DNA of 19,357 nt from TMED26 sp002694075 (GTDB lineage: Bacteria; Pseudomonadota; Alphaproteobacteria; Thalassobaculales; Thalassobaculaceae). The translations under genes were made by a program, and so were the position numbers. The notes beneath the pieces are model-generated. The model searched no databases. It saw nothing but the letters and a program-made list of their open reading frames with translations, and was not told the DNA's origin. Every line of letters starts with the position of its first letter. Position 1 is the first letter of the stretch. Location: the NCBI GenBank assembly GCA_036160575.1, contig JAYYDT010000024.1, positions 1-19,357 on the forward strand. Reading direction: 5' to 3'. Shown here piece by piece: positions 1 through 7,530 of this stretch.

Positions 1-895
1 CCCCGTCCGGCCGGCACAAGCGCAGCCGTCGGGCGTGCAGATGCAGTTTGCGCGACACCCCGTCGCCAACCAAGAAGGCCTCCTTGCCGCCATATTTACC
101 GTCGCCGAGCACCGGCACGCCGATTTCGGCCATATGAACCCGCAATTGATGGGTGCGCCCGGTGACCGGTGTCATCGCCACGAAGCTGACCTTGCCGGCC
201 AGGTTTTCGACCACCGTGTAGCGGGAAATAGCGCGCTTCCCGGACTCGTGATCGACCGTCATTTTTTCGCCGGCGCGGCCTGGCCGTTTGGCCAGCGGCA
301 GGTCGACCTGTCCCTGGCGCGGCTGCGGCTCGCCAATGACCATCGCCCAATAGAGTTTTTGCGCGTCCTGGCCACGGAAGGCGGCGGTCAACCAGCGCGC
401 CGCCGCCGCGTCACGCGCCAGCACCAAAGCGCCGGAGGTGTCCTTGTCCAACCGGTGGACCAGGCGCGGACGTTCACCATGGCCGAACCGCAACCCATCC
501 AAGGCGCCGTCGACATGCAGCGGGCTGCCGGAACCGCCCTGCACCGGCAACCCGGCCGGTTTGTTGATCACCAAAACGGCGTCGTCCCGGTACAGCACCG
601 CGTCGGCAAGCAGTTTGGCGGTGGCTTGGTGGCCGGCCGTGTCATCGCGCGAGCGCAGGCGCCGCGCCGGCGCAGGCGCCGCGGTCTCGAGGCCCAGTGG
701 CGGCACCCGCACCGTCTGCCCCGCCCGCAAGCGATGCCCGGCTTTCACCCGCCCGCCATCGACTCGAATTTGGCCAGTGCGCAGCAATTTCTCCAAGCGG
801 CCGCGCGCCAGGCTCGGGTAATGCTGTTTGAACCAACGGTCGAGCCGGCTGTCATCCTCGCCGTCAGTGACCGTTCTGTTCGTCACGCCGCTCAC
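1..895 (-). CDS. rluC: RluA-family 23S rRNA pseudouridine synthase (RluC-type), 3' end missing
   Basis: This gene runs off the left edge; 298 codons are visible. The family converts uridine to pseudouridine in large-subunit rRNA, and RluC acts on 23S rRNA in the cytoplasm. Residues about 16-65 form an S4-like RNA-binding domain (RLDRWFKQHYPSLARGRLEKLL). The catalytic domain follows, with VINKPAGLPV near 108-118 and the signature HRLDKDTSG at 147-155, where Asp150 is the expected catalytic aspartate. The late motif GRTHQLRVHM is also present at 246-255. I place the start at a GTG at 895 because it overlaps the crcB stop as GTGA and has AAAGG 9 nt upstream; a second in-frame GTG at 886 is possible. 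RluC rather than RluD is a guess from the architecture and gene order; the target uridines cannot be read from sequence. Confidence 0.9.
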   Translation of the reverse strand, partial: MSGVTNRTVTDGEDDSRLDRWFKQHYPSLARGRLEKLLRTGQIRVDGGRVKAGHRLRAGQTVRVPPLGLETAAPAPARRLRSRDDTAGHQATAKLLADAVLYRDDAVLVINKPAGLPVQGGSGSPLHVDGALDGLRFGHGERPRLVHRLDKDTSGALVLARDAAAARWLTAAFRGQDAQKLYWAMVIGEPQPRQGQVDLPLAKRPGRAGEKMTVDHESGKRAISRYTVVENLAGKVSFVAMTPVTGRTHQLRVHMAEIGVPVLGDGKYGGKEAFLVGDGVSRKLHLHARRLRLCRPDG

Positions 896-1272
896 GGCAG
901 GCCGCCTTTCACCAGGACCATGCCAGCCACCAGGGCCACCAGCGAAAGCACCACCGAGGCCGCCACATAAAAGGCCGCCAGGCCCATCTGGCCACGCGTC
1001 GCCAAGCCAAAGGCATCGAGGGAAAAGGTCGAAAAAGTGGTCAGCGCCCCCAAGAGCCCTGTGGTCACCATGGCTTTCAAAGCGGGGTCGACACCACCGC
1101 GCGCGGCCAACCATTGCACCACCACACCCATGGCGAAGGCGCCGACCACGTTGACGAACAAGGTGCCATAGGGAAACCCGGCGCCCAGGGCGGCGGCCGA
1201 CCAGAGGGTGATTTTATAGCGCAGGACAGCGCCGACGGCGCCGCCCAAGGCAACGGCGAGCAGCATGTTCAT
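892..1272 (-). CDS. crcB: Fluoride ion channel CrcB/Fluc
   Basis: This is a 126-residue inner-membrane protein of the CrcB/Fluc family, which exports fluoride passively as an antiparallel dimer. Four hydrophobic segments are visible, at about 2-22, 33-55, 66-90 and 97-121. Family motifs are present: GGAVGAVLRY near 10-19, GTLFVNVVGAFAMG with Asn41, and the phenylalanine box TTFSTFS with Phe80 and Phe83. The length is normal for the family. The ATG overlaps the stop of the upstream DUF429-like gene as ATGA, and its own TGA overlaps the GTG of the pseudouridine synthase, so it is probably translated by coupling. I see no fluoride riboswitch next to it and no room for one, so fluoride induction at this locus is unlikely. 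Confidence 0.95.
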   Translation of the reverse strand: MNMLLAVALGGAVGAVLRYKITLWSAAALGAGFPYGTLFVNVVGAFAMGVVVQWLAARGGVDPALKAMVTTGLLGALTTFSTFSLDAFGLATRGQMGLAAFYVAASVVLSLVALVAGMVLVKGGLP

Positions 1273-2159
1273 GCCAGGTCATTAACCCACTCGACCCCGA
1301 ATATCCAGCCTTCCAAGCCGGCCGCCGGGCCGGCCGCGGCGGGCGCCGACCAAACCGCCGGGCGGTCGGCGAGCCGGCGAAGGGCGGCGGCCGCAATGAG
1401 CGCGTCGGCCTCATCCTCGCTAGCGACGCGGGCGGACGCGGGCGGCGCGCTGTCCCAGTCGGCGATGGCGGCCGCCAAATTGTCCGGATCGGCCCACGCC
1501 CGCGGGTCGGCGCCGACCAGCTTGAAATAAAGGCGCGGGAAAATCTCGACCACCGTCAAGCCGGCCATCGGCGGCGCGAACGGCCAGGCCGCCGCTGGGT
1601 TGGCGGCTTCCGTCAAGGCATGCAGCAGGCGCATACCGGCGAGCGAACCGATCCCCACCGAGGCCGGCCCGACGCAGTTGAAAACCGGGCTTGGCGCGGT
1701 GATCCGCCGGCACTGTAACTCGGTCAGGCGGCGGCGGCTTTCAAACAAATGGCCACGGTGGCCCGGCGCGTTCAAATAGGCGTGAAAGGGCCGCCGGCGG
1801 TCGCGGTAAAATGGCCCGCCGTAGAAATCCTCAGCATCCGCGCAAAGCTCTTCGACCAGTGCCCAAAGGGCCGGCGCCGTCGCCGGCGAGGCCGCGACAC
1901 CCGGAAAATAGGCGCCGCGATCATGGCGGGGATAGGCGAAGGCGAAATCGATACCGGCCAGCACCCGATGGCCGTCGGCGCGCAACGCCAACAACCAATC
2001 ATGCACGGCCCGGCGCGTCCAATACCCACCCACCGGCGGTGGCACCAGCGCCGGCGCGGCCTTGCCGGGCCGGCAGGCGGCGACCTGCAAACCGCGCAGA
2101 CGCGGCCCCCGGGCGCCGGACCAATCGATGCCGACGAACATGTCAAAGCTGGGGATCAT
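1269..2159 (-). CDS. DUF429-like protein, predicted RNase H-fold
   Basis: This 296-residue protein has no function I can assign with certainty. It resembles DUF429 proteins, predicted to have an RNase H-like fold. The supporting features are an N-terminal strand with an acidic residue followed by a turn (FVGIDWSGARG, about 8-18), a second acidic strand (LAGIDFAFAYP, about 67-77), and a late helix rich in acids (EDEADALIAAAAL, about 248-260). These positions match the acidic residues expected at an RNase H-type active site, but activity is inference. The start is the ATG at 2159, with AGG 5 nt upstream, in preference to a GTG at 2165 or an ATG at 2141. It lies 6 nt after rarA and overlaps crcB by 4 nt. 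I see no membrane segments or signal peptide. Confidence 0.75.
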   Translation of the reverse strand: MIPSFDMFVGIDWSGARGPRLRGLQVAACRPGKAAPALVPPPVGGYWTRRAVHDWLLALRADGHRVLAGIDFAFAYPRHDRGAYFPGVAASPATAPALWALVEELCADAEDFYGGPFYRDRRRPFHAYLNAPGHRGHLFESRRRLTELQCRRITAPSPVFNCVGPASVGIGSLAGMRLLHALTEAANPAAAWPFAPPMAGLTVVEIFPRLYFKLVGADPRAWADPDNLAAAIADWDSAPPASARVASEDEADALIAAAALRRLADRPAVWSAPAAAGPAAGLEGWIFGVEWVNDLA

Positions 2160-2165
2160 GGGCAC

Positions 2166-3491
2166 CTATGTCGCGTCGGCCGGCGGCTCGCCCGGCGGGC
2201 TGTCGTCGCCGGCGCGGGCGGCGCGCAGTTTGTCCCAATAAGCCAGGCGCTTTCTTACCTCGCGTTCGAAGCCACGCTCGACCGGGTCGTAGAAACGCGC
2301 TCGCGGCATGTCATCGGGAAAATAATTCTGACCGGAAAAGCCGTCCTCGGCGTCATGGTCATAGCGGTAGTCGCGGCCGTAGCCAAGCGTGTCCATCAAC
2401 TTGGTGGGGGCGTTCAGGATATGCTTCGGCGGCATCAGCGAGCCGGTGTCGCGCGCCGCGCGGGCGGCCGCCTTATGCGCCCGATAGGCGGCGTTCGACT
2501 TGGGCGCGGTGGCCAGATAGATGACCAATTGGGCGACCGCCAAATCCCCTTCCGGCGAGCCCAAGCGCTCATAGGTCTGCCAACAGGCGATCGCTTGGCC
2601 AACCGCCTGAGGATCGGCGAGGCCAATATCCTCAACCGCGAAACGGGTCAGGCGGCGCAGGATATAGCGCGGGTCCTCGCCGCCCGCCAACATGCGGTTG
2701 AGCCAATAGAGCCCCGCGTCGGTGTCCGAGCCGCGCAAGGATTTGTGCAAGGCACTGATCAGGTTGTAATGCTCTTCCTTGTTCTTATCGTAAACCGGCG
2801 CGCGCTTTTGCAGCGCCCCGGCGACCCCGGCGGCGTCAAGCGGCGCGTCAGGGGCGGCGCGCAGCACGCTTTCAATGAGATTTAGCAGAAAACGGCCGTC
2901 GCCATCGGCCATGGCGATCAACGCCGCGCGACCGTCCGCCGTCAGCGGCAGAGCCTGGTTCAAATCACCCTCCGCGCGGGCCAGCAAATTCTCCAACGCG
3001 GCGGCGTCCAAGCGACGCAGAACCAGCACCTGGGCCCGCGACAAGAGGGCGGCATTCAGCTCAAAGCTCGGGTTCTCGGTGGTCGCCCCAACCAGGGTGA
3101 CCGTGCCATCCTCGACATAGGGCAGAAAACCGTCCTGTTGGGCGCGGTTGAAGCGGTGGATTTCATCCATGAACAACAAAGTGCCGCGACCCATCGCCCG
3201 GCGTTCGCGGGCCGCCTCGAAAACCTTACGCAGTTCGGCGACACCCGAGAACACCGCCGACAGGGGCACGAACTCCAAATCGGAGGCCGTGGCCAAAAGG
3301 CGGGCGATGGTGGTCTTGCCGCAGCCCGGCGGCCCCCATAGGATCATCGACGCCAATTGCCTCTGGGCGAGCATCCGCCCCAGCGGCGCGTCCGGCGCCA
3401 ACAGGTGGTCCTGGCCGACAACCTCGGTCAACGTGCCGGGCCGCAGGCGATCGGCCAAAGGACGGGGCGCCTCTTGCTCAAACAGGGACAT
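2166..3491 (-). CDS. rarA: Replication-associated recombination protein RarA (MgsA/YcaJ family AAA+ ATPase)
   Basis: RarA is a clamp-loader-like AAA+ ATPase that acts at stalled replication forks and on single-stranded DNA ends in the cytoplasm. The 441-residue length is usual for the family. Visible motifs are Walker A GPPGCGKTT at 53-61, Walker B with LLFMDEIHRFN at 105-115, sensor-1 region GATTENPSFE near 135-144, and an SR arginine-finger candidate at 151-152. The C-terminal half carries the RarA tetramerisation region, including EEHYNLISALHKSLRGSD, RLTRFAVEDIGLADP and PPKHILNAPTKLM. The C-terminal tail is hydrophilic and loosely conserved. It starts 4 nt after the htrA stop and is followed after 6 nt by the DUF429-like gene, so all appear to share one transcript. 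Confidence 0.96.
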   Translation of the reverse strand: MSLFEQEAPRPLADRLRPGTLTEVVGQDHLLAPDAPLGRMLAQRQLASMILWGPPGCGKTTIARLLATASDLEFVPLSAVFSGVAELRKVFEAARERRAMGRGTLLFMDEIHRFNRAQQDGFLPYVEDGTVTLVGATTENPSFELNAALLSRAQVLVLRRLDAAALENLLARAEGDLNQALPLTADGRAALIAMADGDGRFLLNLIESVLRAAPDAPLDAAGVAGALQKRAPVYDKNKEEHYNLISALHKSLRGSDTDAGLYWLNRMLAGGEDPRYILRRLTRFAVEDIGLADPQAVGQAIACWQTYERLGSPEGDLAVAQLVIYLATAPKSNAAYRAHKAAARAARDTGSLMPPKHILNAPTKLMDTLGYGRDYRYDHDAEDGFSGQNYFPDDMPRARFYDPVERGFEREVRKRLAYWDKLRAARAGDDSPPGEPPADAT

Positions 3492-3495
3492 CGCC

Positions 3496-4917
3496 CTACC
3501 CCTCGAACTCGCCGGTCAGCACCTTGCCGTTGCGGCGGATGGCGATCACCCAACCGGCCGGTCGACCGCCAAGGATCCGCTTCACATCGCTGACCCGGGC
3601 GATTTTTCGGTCATTGACGGAGACCAATAAATCGCCAGGGCGAAAGCCGGAACGAGCCGCCGGACTGCCGCGTGGCACGGCCATCACGCGCACCCCGGCG
3701 ACCAAGTCGTCATAGCCTGTCTCCAAAGCGAAGGCCGGCGACATATTGGCGATGGAGGCGCCTTGCAAAGGCGTCCGGGCGCGGAGCGATGTCACATTGG
3801 CGGCCGGTCGACGCGGCGCCGCGACCATTGCCACCGTTGCCACCCGCGCCGCGCCACGGCGGCGAAAATCGACCGGCAACTGGCTGCCCAGGGCGCTGGT
3901 GCCGATGCGGTAGTTAATCGCCTGGCGGTCATTCACCTCGCGCCCGCCGACCCGCAAAATAATATCCCCAACCCGCAAGCCGGCCCGCGCGAACGGGCCC
4001 TTTGGCGCCAGTTTGGTGATCACCGCGCCGCCTGGCCGGTCGAGGCCGAATTGCGCGGCCAGATCGGAGGTCACGCTTTGCAGCCGGGCGCCCACCCATG
4101 GCCGCTCGACCCGACCGTTACGGGCTGCTTCCAGGACCGTGCGCACCATGTTGGAGGGGACCGCGAAACCAATGCCGACATTGCCACCACCGCCCTTCCG
4201 GTTAGAGAAGATAGCGGTGTTAACCCCCACCAACCGGCCATCCATGGCAATCAGCGCGCCGCCCGAGTTACCGGGGTTGATGGCCGCGTCGGTCTGAATA
4301 AAGAAACTGTAATCGGCAATGCCCTGCGTGGTCCGCGCCAGGGCCGAGACAATCCCACTGGTGACCGTTTGGCCGACCCCAAACGGGTTGCCGATGGCGA
4401 GCACCAAATCACCCACCAAAAGTTCGTCAGAATCGGCCATCACCACCGCCGGCAAAGGTGTGCCACCAGCATTCACCCGCAGCACCGCCAAATCGGTGCG
4501 CGGATCGTCGACCACCACCTCGGCGTCGAATTCGCGGCGGTCGGACAGGACGACACGTATTTCCGTCGCCTCCTTGATGACATGGTGATTAGTGACGATC
4601 AAACCGTCGGGGTCCAAAATAACCCCCGAGCCAAGGGCGTTTTGCACCCGCTTTCGACCGCCGAAACCGCCGAACATGTCGCCAAAAAATTGTTCGAAAA
4701 AGGGATCGCCGAACGGCCCGCGTCGGCGGTCGACAGTCACCGTCTTAGTGTAGATGTTGACCACCGCCGGGCCGACTTTCTGGACCAACGGCGCGAATGA
4801 CAAGGTGATCTGTTGCCGGTCGGTCGGCACCTCGCTGGCGGCCGGCGCGCTCGGGATGGCCGGCGCGGCCGCGAAGAGGCAGAGCAAAGCGGTCCGGAGA
4901 AGGGATTGAGAGAACAT
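3496..4917 (-). CDS. degP: Do-type periplasmic serine endopeptidase (DegP/DegQ/HtrA family)
   Basis: This 473-residue protease and chaperone degrades misfolded envelope proteins. An N-terminal signal peptide (residues 1-27, likely cleaved after APAA) sends it to the periplasm. The trypsin-like domain has the catalytic triad: His112 in TNHHVIKEA, Asp142 in DPRTDLAVL and Ser218 in NPGNSGGAL. A first PDZ domain spans about 275-365 and a second, more divergent one about 380-470. The segment before the protease core is short and rich in Gly and Phe (FGDPFFEQFFGDMFGG), closer to DegQ-like than to DegP LA loops, so the symbol is approximate. I chose the ATG at 4917 because the signal peptide begins there and GGAG lies 10 nt upstream; a longer reading from TTG at 4950 only adds residues ahead of the signal peptide. 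Confidence 0.95.
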   Translation of the reverse strand: MFSQSLLRTALLCLFAAAPAIPSAPAASEVPTDRQQITLSFAPLVQKVGPAVVNIYTKTVTVDRRRGPFGDPFFEQFFGDMFGGFGGRKRVQNALGSGVILDPDGLIVTNHHVIKEATEIRVVLSDRREFDAEVVVDDPRTDLAVLRVNAGGTPLPAVVMADSDELLVGDLVLAIGNPFGVGQTVTSGIVSALARTTQGIADYSFFIQTDAAINPGNSGGALIAMDGRLVGVNTAIFSNRKGGGGNVGIGFAVPSNMVRTVLEAARNGRVERPWVGARLQSVTSDLAAQFGLDRPGGAVITKLAPKGPFARAGLRVGDIILRVGGREVNDRQAINYRIGTSALGSQLPVDFRRRGAARVATVAMVAAPRRPAANVTSLRARTPLQGASIANMSPAFALETGYDDLVAGVRVMAVPRGSPAARSGFRPGDLLVSVNDRKIARVSDVKRILGGRPAGWVIAIRRNGKVLTGEFEG

Positions 4918-5011
4918 CACGCGCGGGCTCCATGCGGCCCCAAGGGGCAAAGCGTCCCCGCACTGTCGGTCTAAATTCGGCCGGCTTCAAGGCCGCCGAT
5001 GCCGTGGCCAT

Positions 5012-5042
5012 AAAAAACCCCGGCCGCGCCAGGTTTTTTTTT
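5012..5042 (-). terminator. Rho-independent terminator after rplQ, usable in both directions
   Basis: On the minus strand a run of nine A leads into CCTGGC, a GCG loop, then GCCGGGG and six T. The pairs CCU/GGG and GGC/GCC form around one bulged G, and the A run can extend the stem by pairing with the U run. It sits about 20 nt after the rplQ stop, where the alpha operon should end. On the plus strand the same hairpin is followed by nine T, so it would also stop antisense transcription coming from the htrA side. Confidence 0.8.
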
Positions 5043-5060
5043 GGATCGCAAACCGACCGG

Positions 5061-5498
5061 TTAAATCGCCGCCGGCATGGCGCTTTCGTAGTCGCCGGCC
5101 TCAACCTCGACCGGGCCGGAGTCCTGCCCGCGGGCATCCTCGTCCCGGTCGACCAATTCGATCACCGCCATCGCCGCGCTGTCGCCATAGCGGAAGCCGG
5201 CCTTCAACACCCGGGTGTAGCCACCTGGACGGGTGCGATAACGATCGGCCAAGACATCAAACAGTTTCTTGGTCATCACATCGTCACGCAGCTTGGCGAA
5301 AGCCAAGCGGCGGGCGTGTAAGTCGCCACGCTTTCCCAAGGTGATCAGCTTCTCAACCACCGGCCGCAGTTCTTTCGCCTTGGGCAGGGTGGTGACAATC
5401 TGCTCGTGTTTGATCAGCGCCGCCGCCATGTTTTTCAGCATGGCCTTGCGATGGCTGGCGGTGCGGTTCAGTTTCCGGCCACTCTTGCGGTGACGCAT
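5061..5498 (-). CDS. rplQ: 50S ribosomal protein L17
   Basis: This is a 145-residue ribosomal protein of the large subunit, located near the exit-tunnel side. The family signature MRHRKSGRKLNRTASHRKAML at the start and the LPKAKELRPVVEKLITL segment near 40-55 identify it, and TRPGGYTRVLKAGFRYGDSAAMAVIELV matches the conserved C-terminal core. About 25 acidic and small residues follow the core, a common extension in this group. The ATG has GGGAG 7 nt upstream. It is the last gene of the alpha cluster, 36 nt after rpoA, and is followed by an intrinsic terminator. Confidence 0.98.
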   Translation of the reverse strand: MRHRKSGRKLNRTASHRKAMLKNMAAALIKHEQIVTTLPKAKELRPVVEKLITLGKRGDLHARRLAFAKLRDDVMTKKLFDVLADRYRTRPGGYTRVLKAGFRYGDSAAMAVIELVDRDEDARGQDSGPVEVEAGDYESAMPAAI

Positions 5499-5534
5499 GG
5501 CATTACTCCCAGTGACGCCCGGTGGTGGGGCGAA

Positions 5535-6551
5535 TCAATAAGGTTCCTCGAGGCGTTTGGCCAAATCCTCAATATTTTCCGGCGGCCAATTGGTGATTTC
5601 CATCCCCAGGGCGAGGCCCATGGTCGCCAGAACCTCCTTAATTTCGTTGAGGCTTTTACGGCCGAAGTTCGGCGTCCGCAACATCTCGGACTCGGTCTTT
5701 TGCACCAAATCGCCGATGTAAACGATGTTGTCGTTCTTCAAGCAATTGGCCGAACGCACCGACAATTCCAGTTCATCGACCTTGCGCAGCAGGTTCTTGT
5801 TGAACGGCAACTCATGTTTTTCGTCCGGTTCGGCTTCCGAGCGCGGCTCTTCAAAATTAATGAACAACTGCAACTGGTCCTGCAGAATGCGCGCGGCGTA
5901 GGCGATGGCGTCCTCGGGCGTGATCGAGCCGTCGGTTTCCAGGGTGATCGACAGCTTGTCATAGTCGGTGACCTGGCCAACCCGGCTGTTATCGACCTTG
6001 TAGGTGACCTGGCGCACCGGACTGAAAATCGCGTCGACCGGGATCAGGCCGATGGGCGCGTCTTCCGGCCGGCTGGCGTTGCCGGCGACATAGCCTTTAC
6101 CGTTCTCGACAATCAATTCCATGGAAATTGAGGCCCCGCGATCCAAAGTGCAGATGACCAGATCGGTATTCATGATTTCGATGTCGGGGCCGGTTTCAAT
6201 CATCCCGGCGGTCACTTCGCCCGGACCTTCGGCGGTCAAACGCATGCGTTTCGGCCCTTCGGCATGCATCCGCAAGGCAATCGCCTTCACGTTCAAGACG
6301 ATGTCGGTAACGTCCTCGCGAACGCCCGGGAAGGACGAAAACTCGTGCAGCACGCCGTCGATTTGAATTGCCGTGACCGCCGCGCCTTGCAGGCTCGACA
6401 GAAGGATCCGGCGCAACGCGTTACCGAGGGTCAGGCCAAAACCGCGCTCCAGAGGCTCGGCGACAATGGTCGCACGATGCTTATTTTCCTGCCCGCTCTG
6501 GATGTCCAACTTGGTTGGCTTAATGAGTGATTGCCAGTTTTTTTGAATCAC
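5535..6551 (-). CDS. rpoA: DNA-directed RNA polymerase subunit alpha
   Basis: The alpha subunit dimerises to nucleate RNA polymerase assembly and contacts promoter UP elements and activators. The 338-residue length is normal for alphaproteobacteria. The N-terminal domain (about 1-232) has the dimer and beta/beta' contact motif ERGFGLTLGNALRRILLSSL at 35-54. A charged linker (about 233-250) leads to the C-terminal domain (about 252-322) with the DNA-contact segment RSANCLKNDNIVYIGDL, where Arg266 matches E. coli Arg265, and NWPP near its end. The start is a GTG at 6551 (reading IQKNWQSLIKP), not the upstream in-frame ATG at 6791, because homology begins there; AGAAAGG lies 7 nt upstream. A 100-nt structured gap separates it from rpsK. 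Confidence 0.98.
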   Translation of the reverse strand: MIQKNWQSLIKPTKLDIQSGQENKHRATIVAEPLERGFGLTLGNALRRILLSSLQGAAVTAIQIDGVLHEFSSFPGVREDVTDIVLNVKAIALRMHAEGPKRMRLTAEGPGEVTAGMIETGPDIEIMNTDLVICTLDRGASISMELIVENGKGYVAGNASRPEDAPIGLIPVDAIFSPVRQVTYKVDNSRVGQVTDYDKLSITLETDGSITPEDAIAYAARILQDQLQLFINFEEPRSEAEPDEKHELPFNKNLLRKVDELELSVRSANCLKNDNIVYIGDLVQKTESEMLRTPNFGRKSLNEIKEVLATMGLALGMEITNWPPENIEDLAKRLEEPY

Positions 6552-6571
6552 GTGGGGGCCTTTCTTCCAAT

Positions 6572-6642
6572 GAGCCGCGAAGGCTCCGATTAGCACAAGG
6601 TGCGATGCCGGGACCGGCATCAACGGCGGCGTACGGCCGCCG
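6572..6642 (-). promoter_or_regulatory. Three tandem hairpins between rpsK and rpoA
   Basis: The 100-nt gap ahead of rpoA holds three consecutive inverted repeats. In transcription order these are a 7-bp perfect stem CGGCGGC/GCCGCCG with a 5-nt loop (6624-6642), GATGCCG/CGGCATC with a 4-nt loop (6604-6621), and GAGCC/GGCTC with a 5-nt loop (6572-6586). None is followed by a T run, so they are not intrinsic terminators. The last ends about 20 nt before the rpoA GTG, near its weak Shine-Dalgarno. Roles in RNase processing, transcript stability or control of rpoA translation are inference. Confidence 0.6.
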
Positions 6643-6651
6643 AACGGGCTA

Positions 6652-7044
6652 TTACACCCGGCGGCGCTTGCGCGGGCGACAGCCGTTATGCGGGATCGGC
6701 GTAACGTCGCGAATTGAGGTGACGTTGAAGCCGACCGATTGCAACGCACGGAGCGCCGATTCCCGCCCCGATCCCGGGCCGGACACCTCAATCTCTAAGG
6801 TTTTCATGCCGTGCTCTTGCGCCTTGCGGCCGGCATCCTCAGCGGCGACTTGAGCCGCGTACGGCGTCGATTTGCGCGACCCTTTGAACCCCATCGCACC
6901 GGCCGTCGACCAGGAAATGGCGTTGCCCTGGGCGTCGGTGATGGTGATCATGGTGTTGTTGAAGGTCGCGCTCACATGCGCGACGCCTGAGGTGATGTTC
7001 TTGCGCTCGCGGCGACGAACCCGCCCGGTCGGTTGCTTGGCCAT
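6652..7044 (-). CDS. rpsK: 30S ribosomal protein S11
   Basis: This 130-residue small-subunit protein sits on the platform and contacts the 3' region of 16S rRNA. The family core is clear: SGVAHVSATFNNTMITITD near 19-37, GNAISWSTAGAMGFKGSRKSTPYAAQ, and the basic tail IPHNGCRPRKRRRV. The Asn120-Gly121 pair in that tail corresponds to the site where E. coli S11 carries an isoaspartate. GAAGAGAG lies about 8 nt before the ATG. It follows rpsM after 61 nt. There is no rpsD gene between it and rpoA, unlike E. coli. Confidence 0.98.
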   Translation of the reverse strand: MAKQPTGRVRRRERKNITSGVAHVSATFNNTMITITDAQGNAISWSTAGAMGFKGSRKSTPYAAQVAAEDAGRKAQEHGMKTLEIEVSGPGSGRESALRALQSVGFNVTSIRDVTPIPHNGCRPRKRRRV

Positions 7045-7105
7045 GCTACATACTCTCTTCGATCCGGGCCTTTGAAGACCCTGTCATCACAAATGCGGTA
7101 TCGCG

Positions 7106-7474
7106 TTATTTCTTCTTGCCGGCGATGGGCTTGGCCGGGCCTTTGCGGGTCCGCGCGTTGGTGTGGGTCCGTTGACCGCGCACCGGCAGGCCACGGCGAT
7201 GGCGCAAACCGCGCACACAGCCGAGATCCATCAGCCGCTTGATATTCATGGCGGTTTGCCGGCGCAAATCGCCTTCGACGACGAAATCACGGTCGATCAT
7301 TTCGCGCACTCGACCGACCTCGTCTTCGGTCATCTCATGCACCCGCCGCTCCGACGGAATGCCGATATCGTCGCAAATCTTCGCCGCCGATGTCCGCCCG
7401 ATCCCATGGATATAGGTCAAAGCGATCAAAACACGCTTTTGCGTCGGAATGTTCACGCCTGCGATACGTGCCAC
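7106..7474 (-). CDS. rpsM: 30S ribosomal protein S13
   Basis: S13 lies in the head of the small subunit and forms intersubunit bridges and P-site tRNA contacts through its basic tail. The 122-residue product begins ARIAGVNIPTQKRVLIALTYIHGIG, the family signature, and ends with RGLRHRRGLPVRGQRTHTNARTRKGP and a lysine-rich tail. The start codon is GTG, supported by the overlapping purine runs GAGGTGAGGAG ending 8 nt upstream and by homology starting there. It is the first gene after the internal promoter at 7587-7614 and so heads the alpha cluster. Confidence 0.98.
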   Translation of the reverse strand: MARIAGVNIPTQKRVLIALTYIHGIGRTSAAKICDDIGIPSERRVHEMTEDEVGRVREMIDRDFVVEGDLRRQTAMNIKRLMDLGCVRGLRHRRGLPVRGQRTHTNARTRKGPAKPIAGKKK

Positions 7475-7506
7475 GTCAGTGTCTCCTCACCTCAACATAC
7501 GCCATC

Positions 7507-7530
7507 GACAGCCGCCTTACGGCAGCTGCC
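7507..7530 (-). promoter_or_regulatory. Leader hairpin with GUAA tetraloop upstream of rpsM
   Basis: On the minus strand GGCAGCTGCC pairs with GGCGGCTGTC over ten positions (eight Watson-Crick, two G-U), closed by GTAA, which is a GNRA-type tetraloop. It lies within the predicted 5' leader of rpsM, with about 30 nt between its end and the start codon. No T run follows, so it is not a terminator. Ribosomal protein leaders often bind their own product, but a role here is inference. Confidence 0.6.

Noticed and set aside
35..970. A 311-codon plus-strand open frame at the left edge
   Set aside because: The minus strand here encodes a pseudouridine synthase with HRLDKDTSG and an S4 domain. That gene has no stop inside the window, which makes the antisense frame look like the main candidate, but the frame itself has no family features.
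1749..2885. A 378-codon plus-strand open frame opposite the DUF429-like gene and rarA
   Set aside because: It is antisense to rarA, whose motifs are clear. Its composition is that of a shadow frame and it crosses the boundary between two real genes.
3763..4800. A 345-codon plus-strand open frame opposite htrA
   Set aside because: The minus-strand frame contains the full protease triad and PDZ domains; the plus-strand product shows no recognisable motif.
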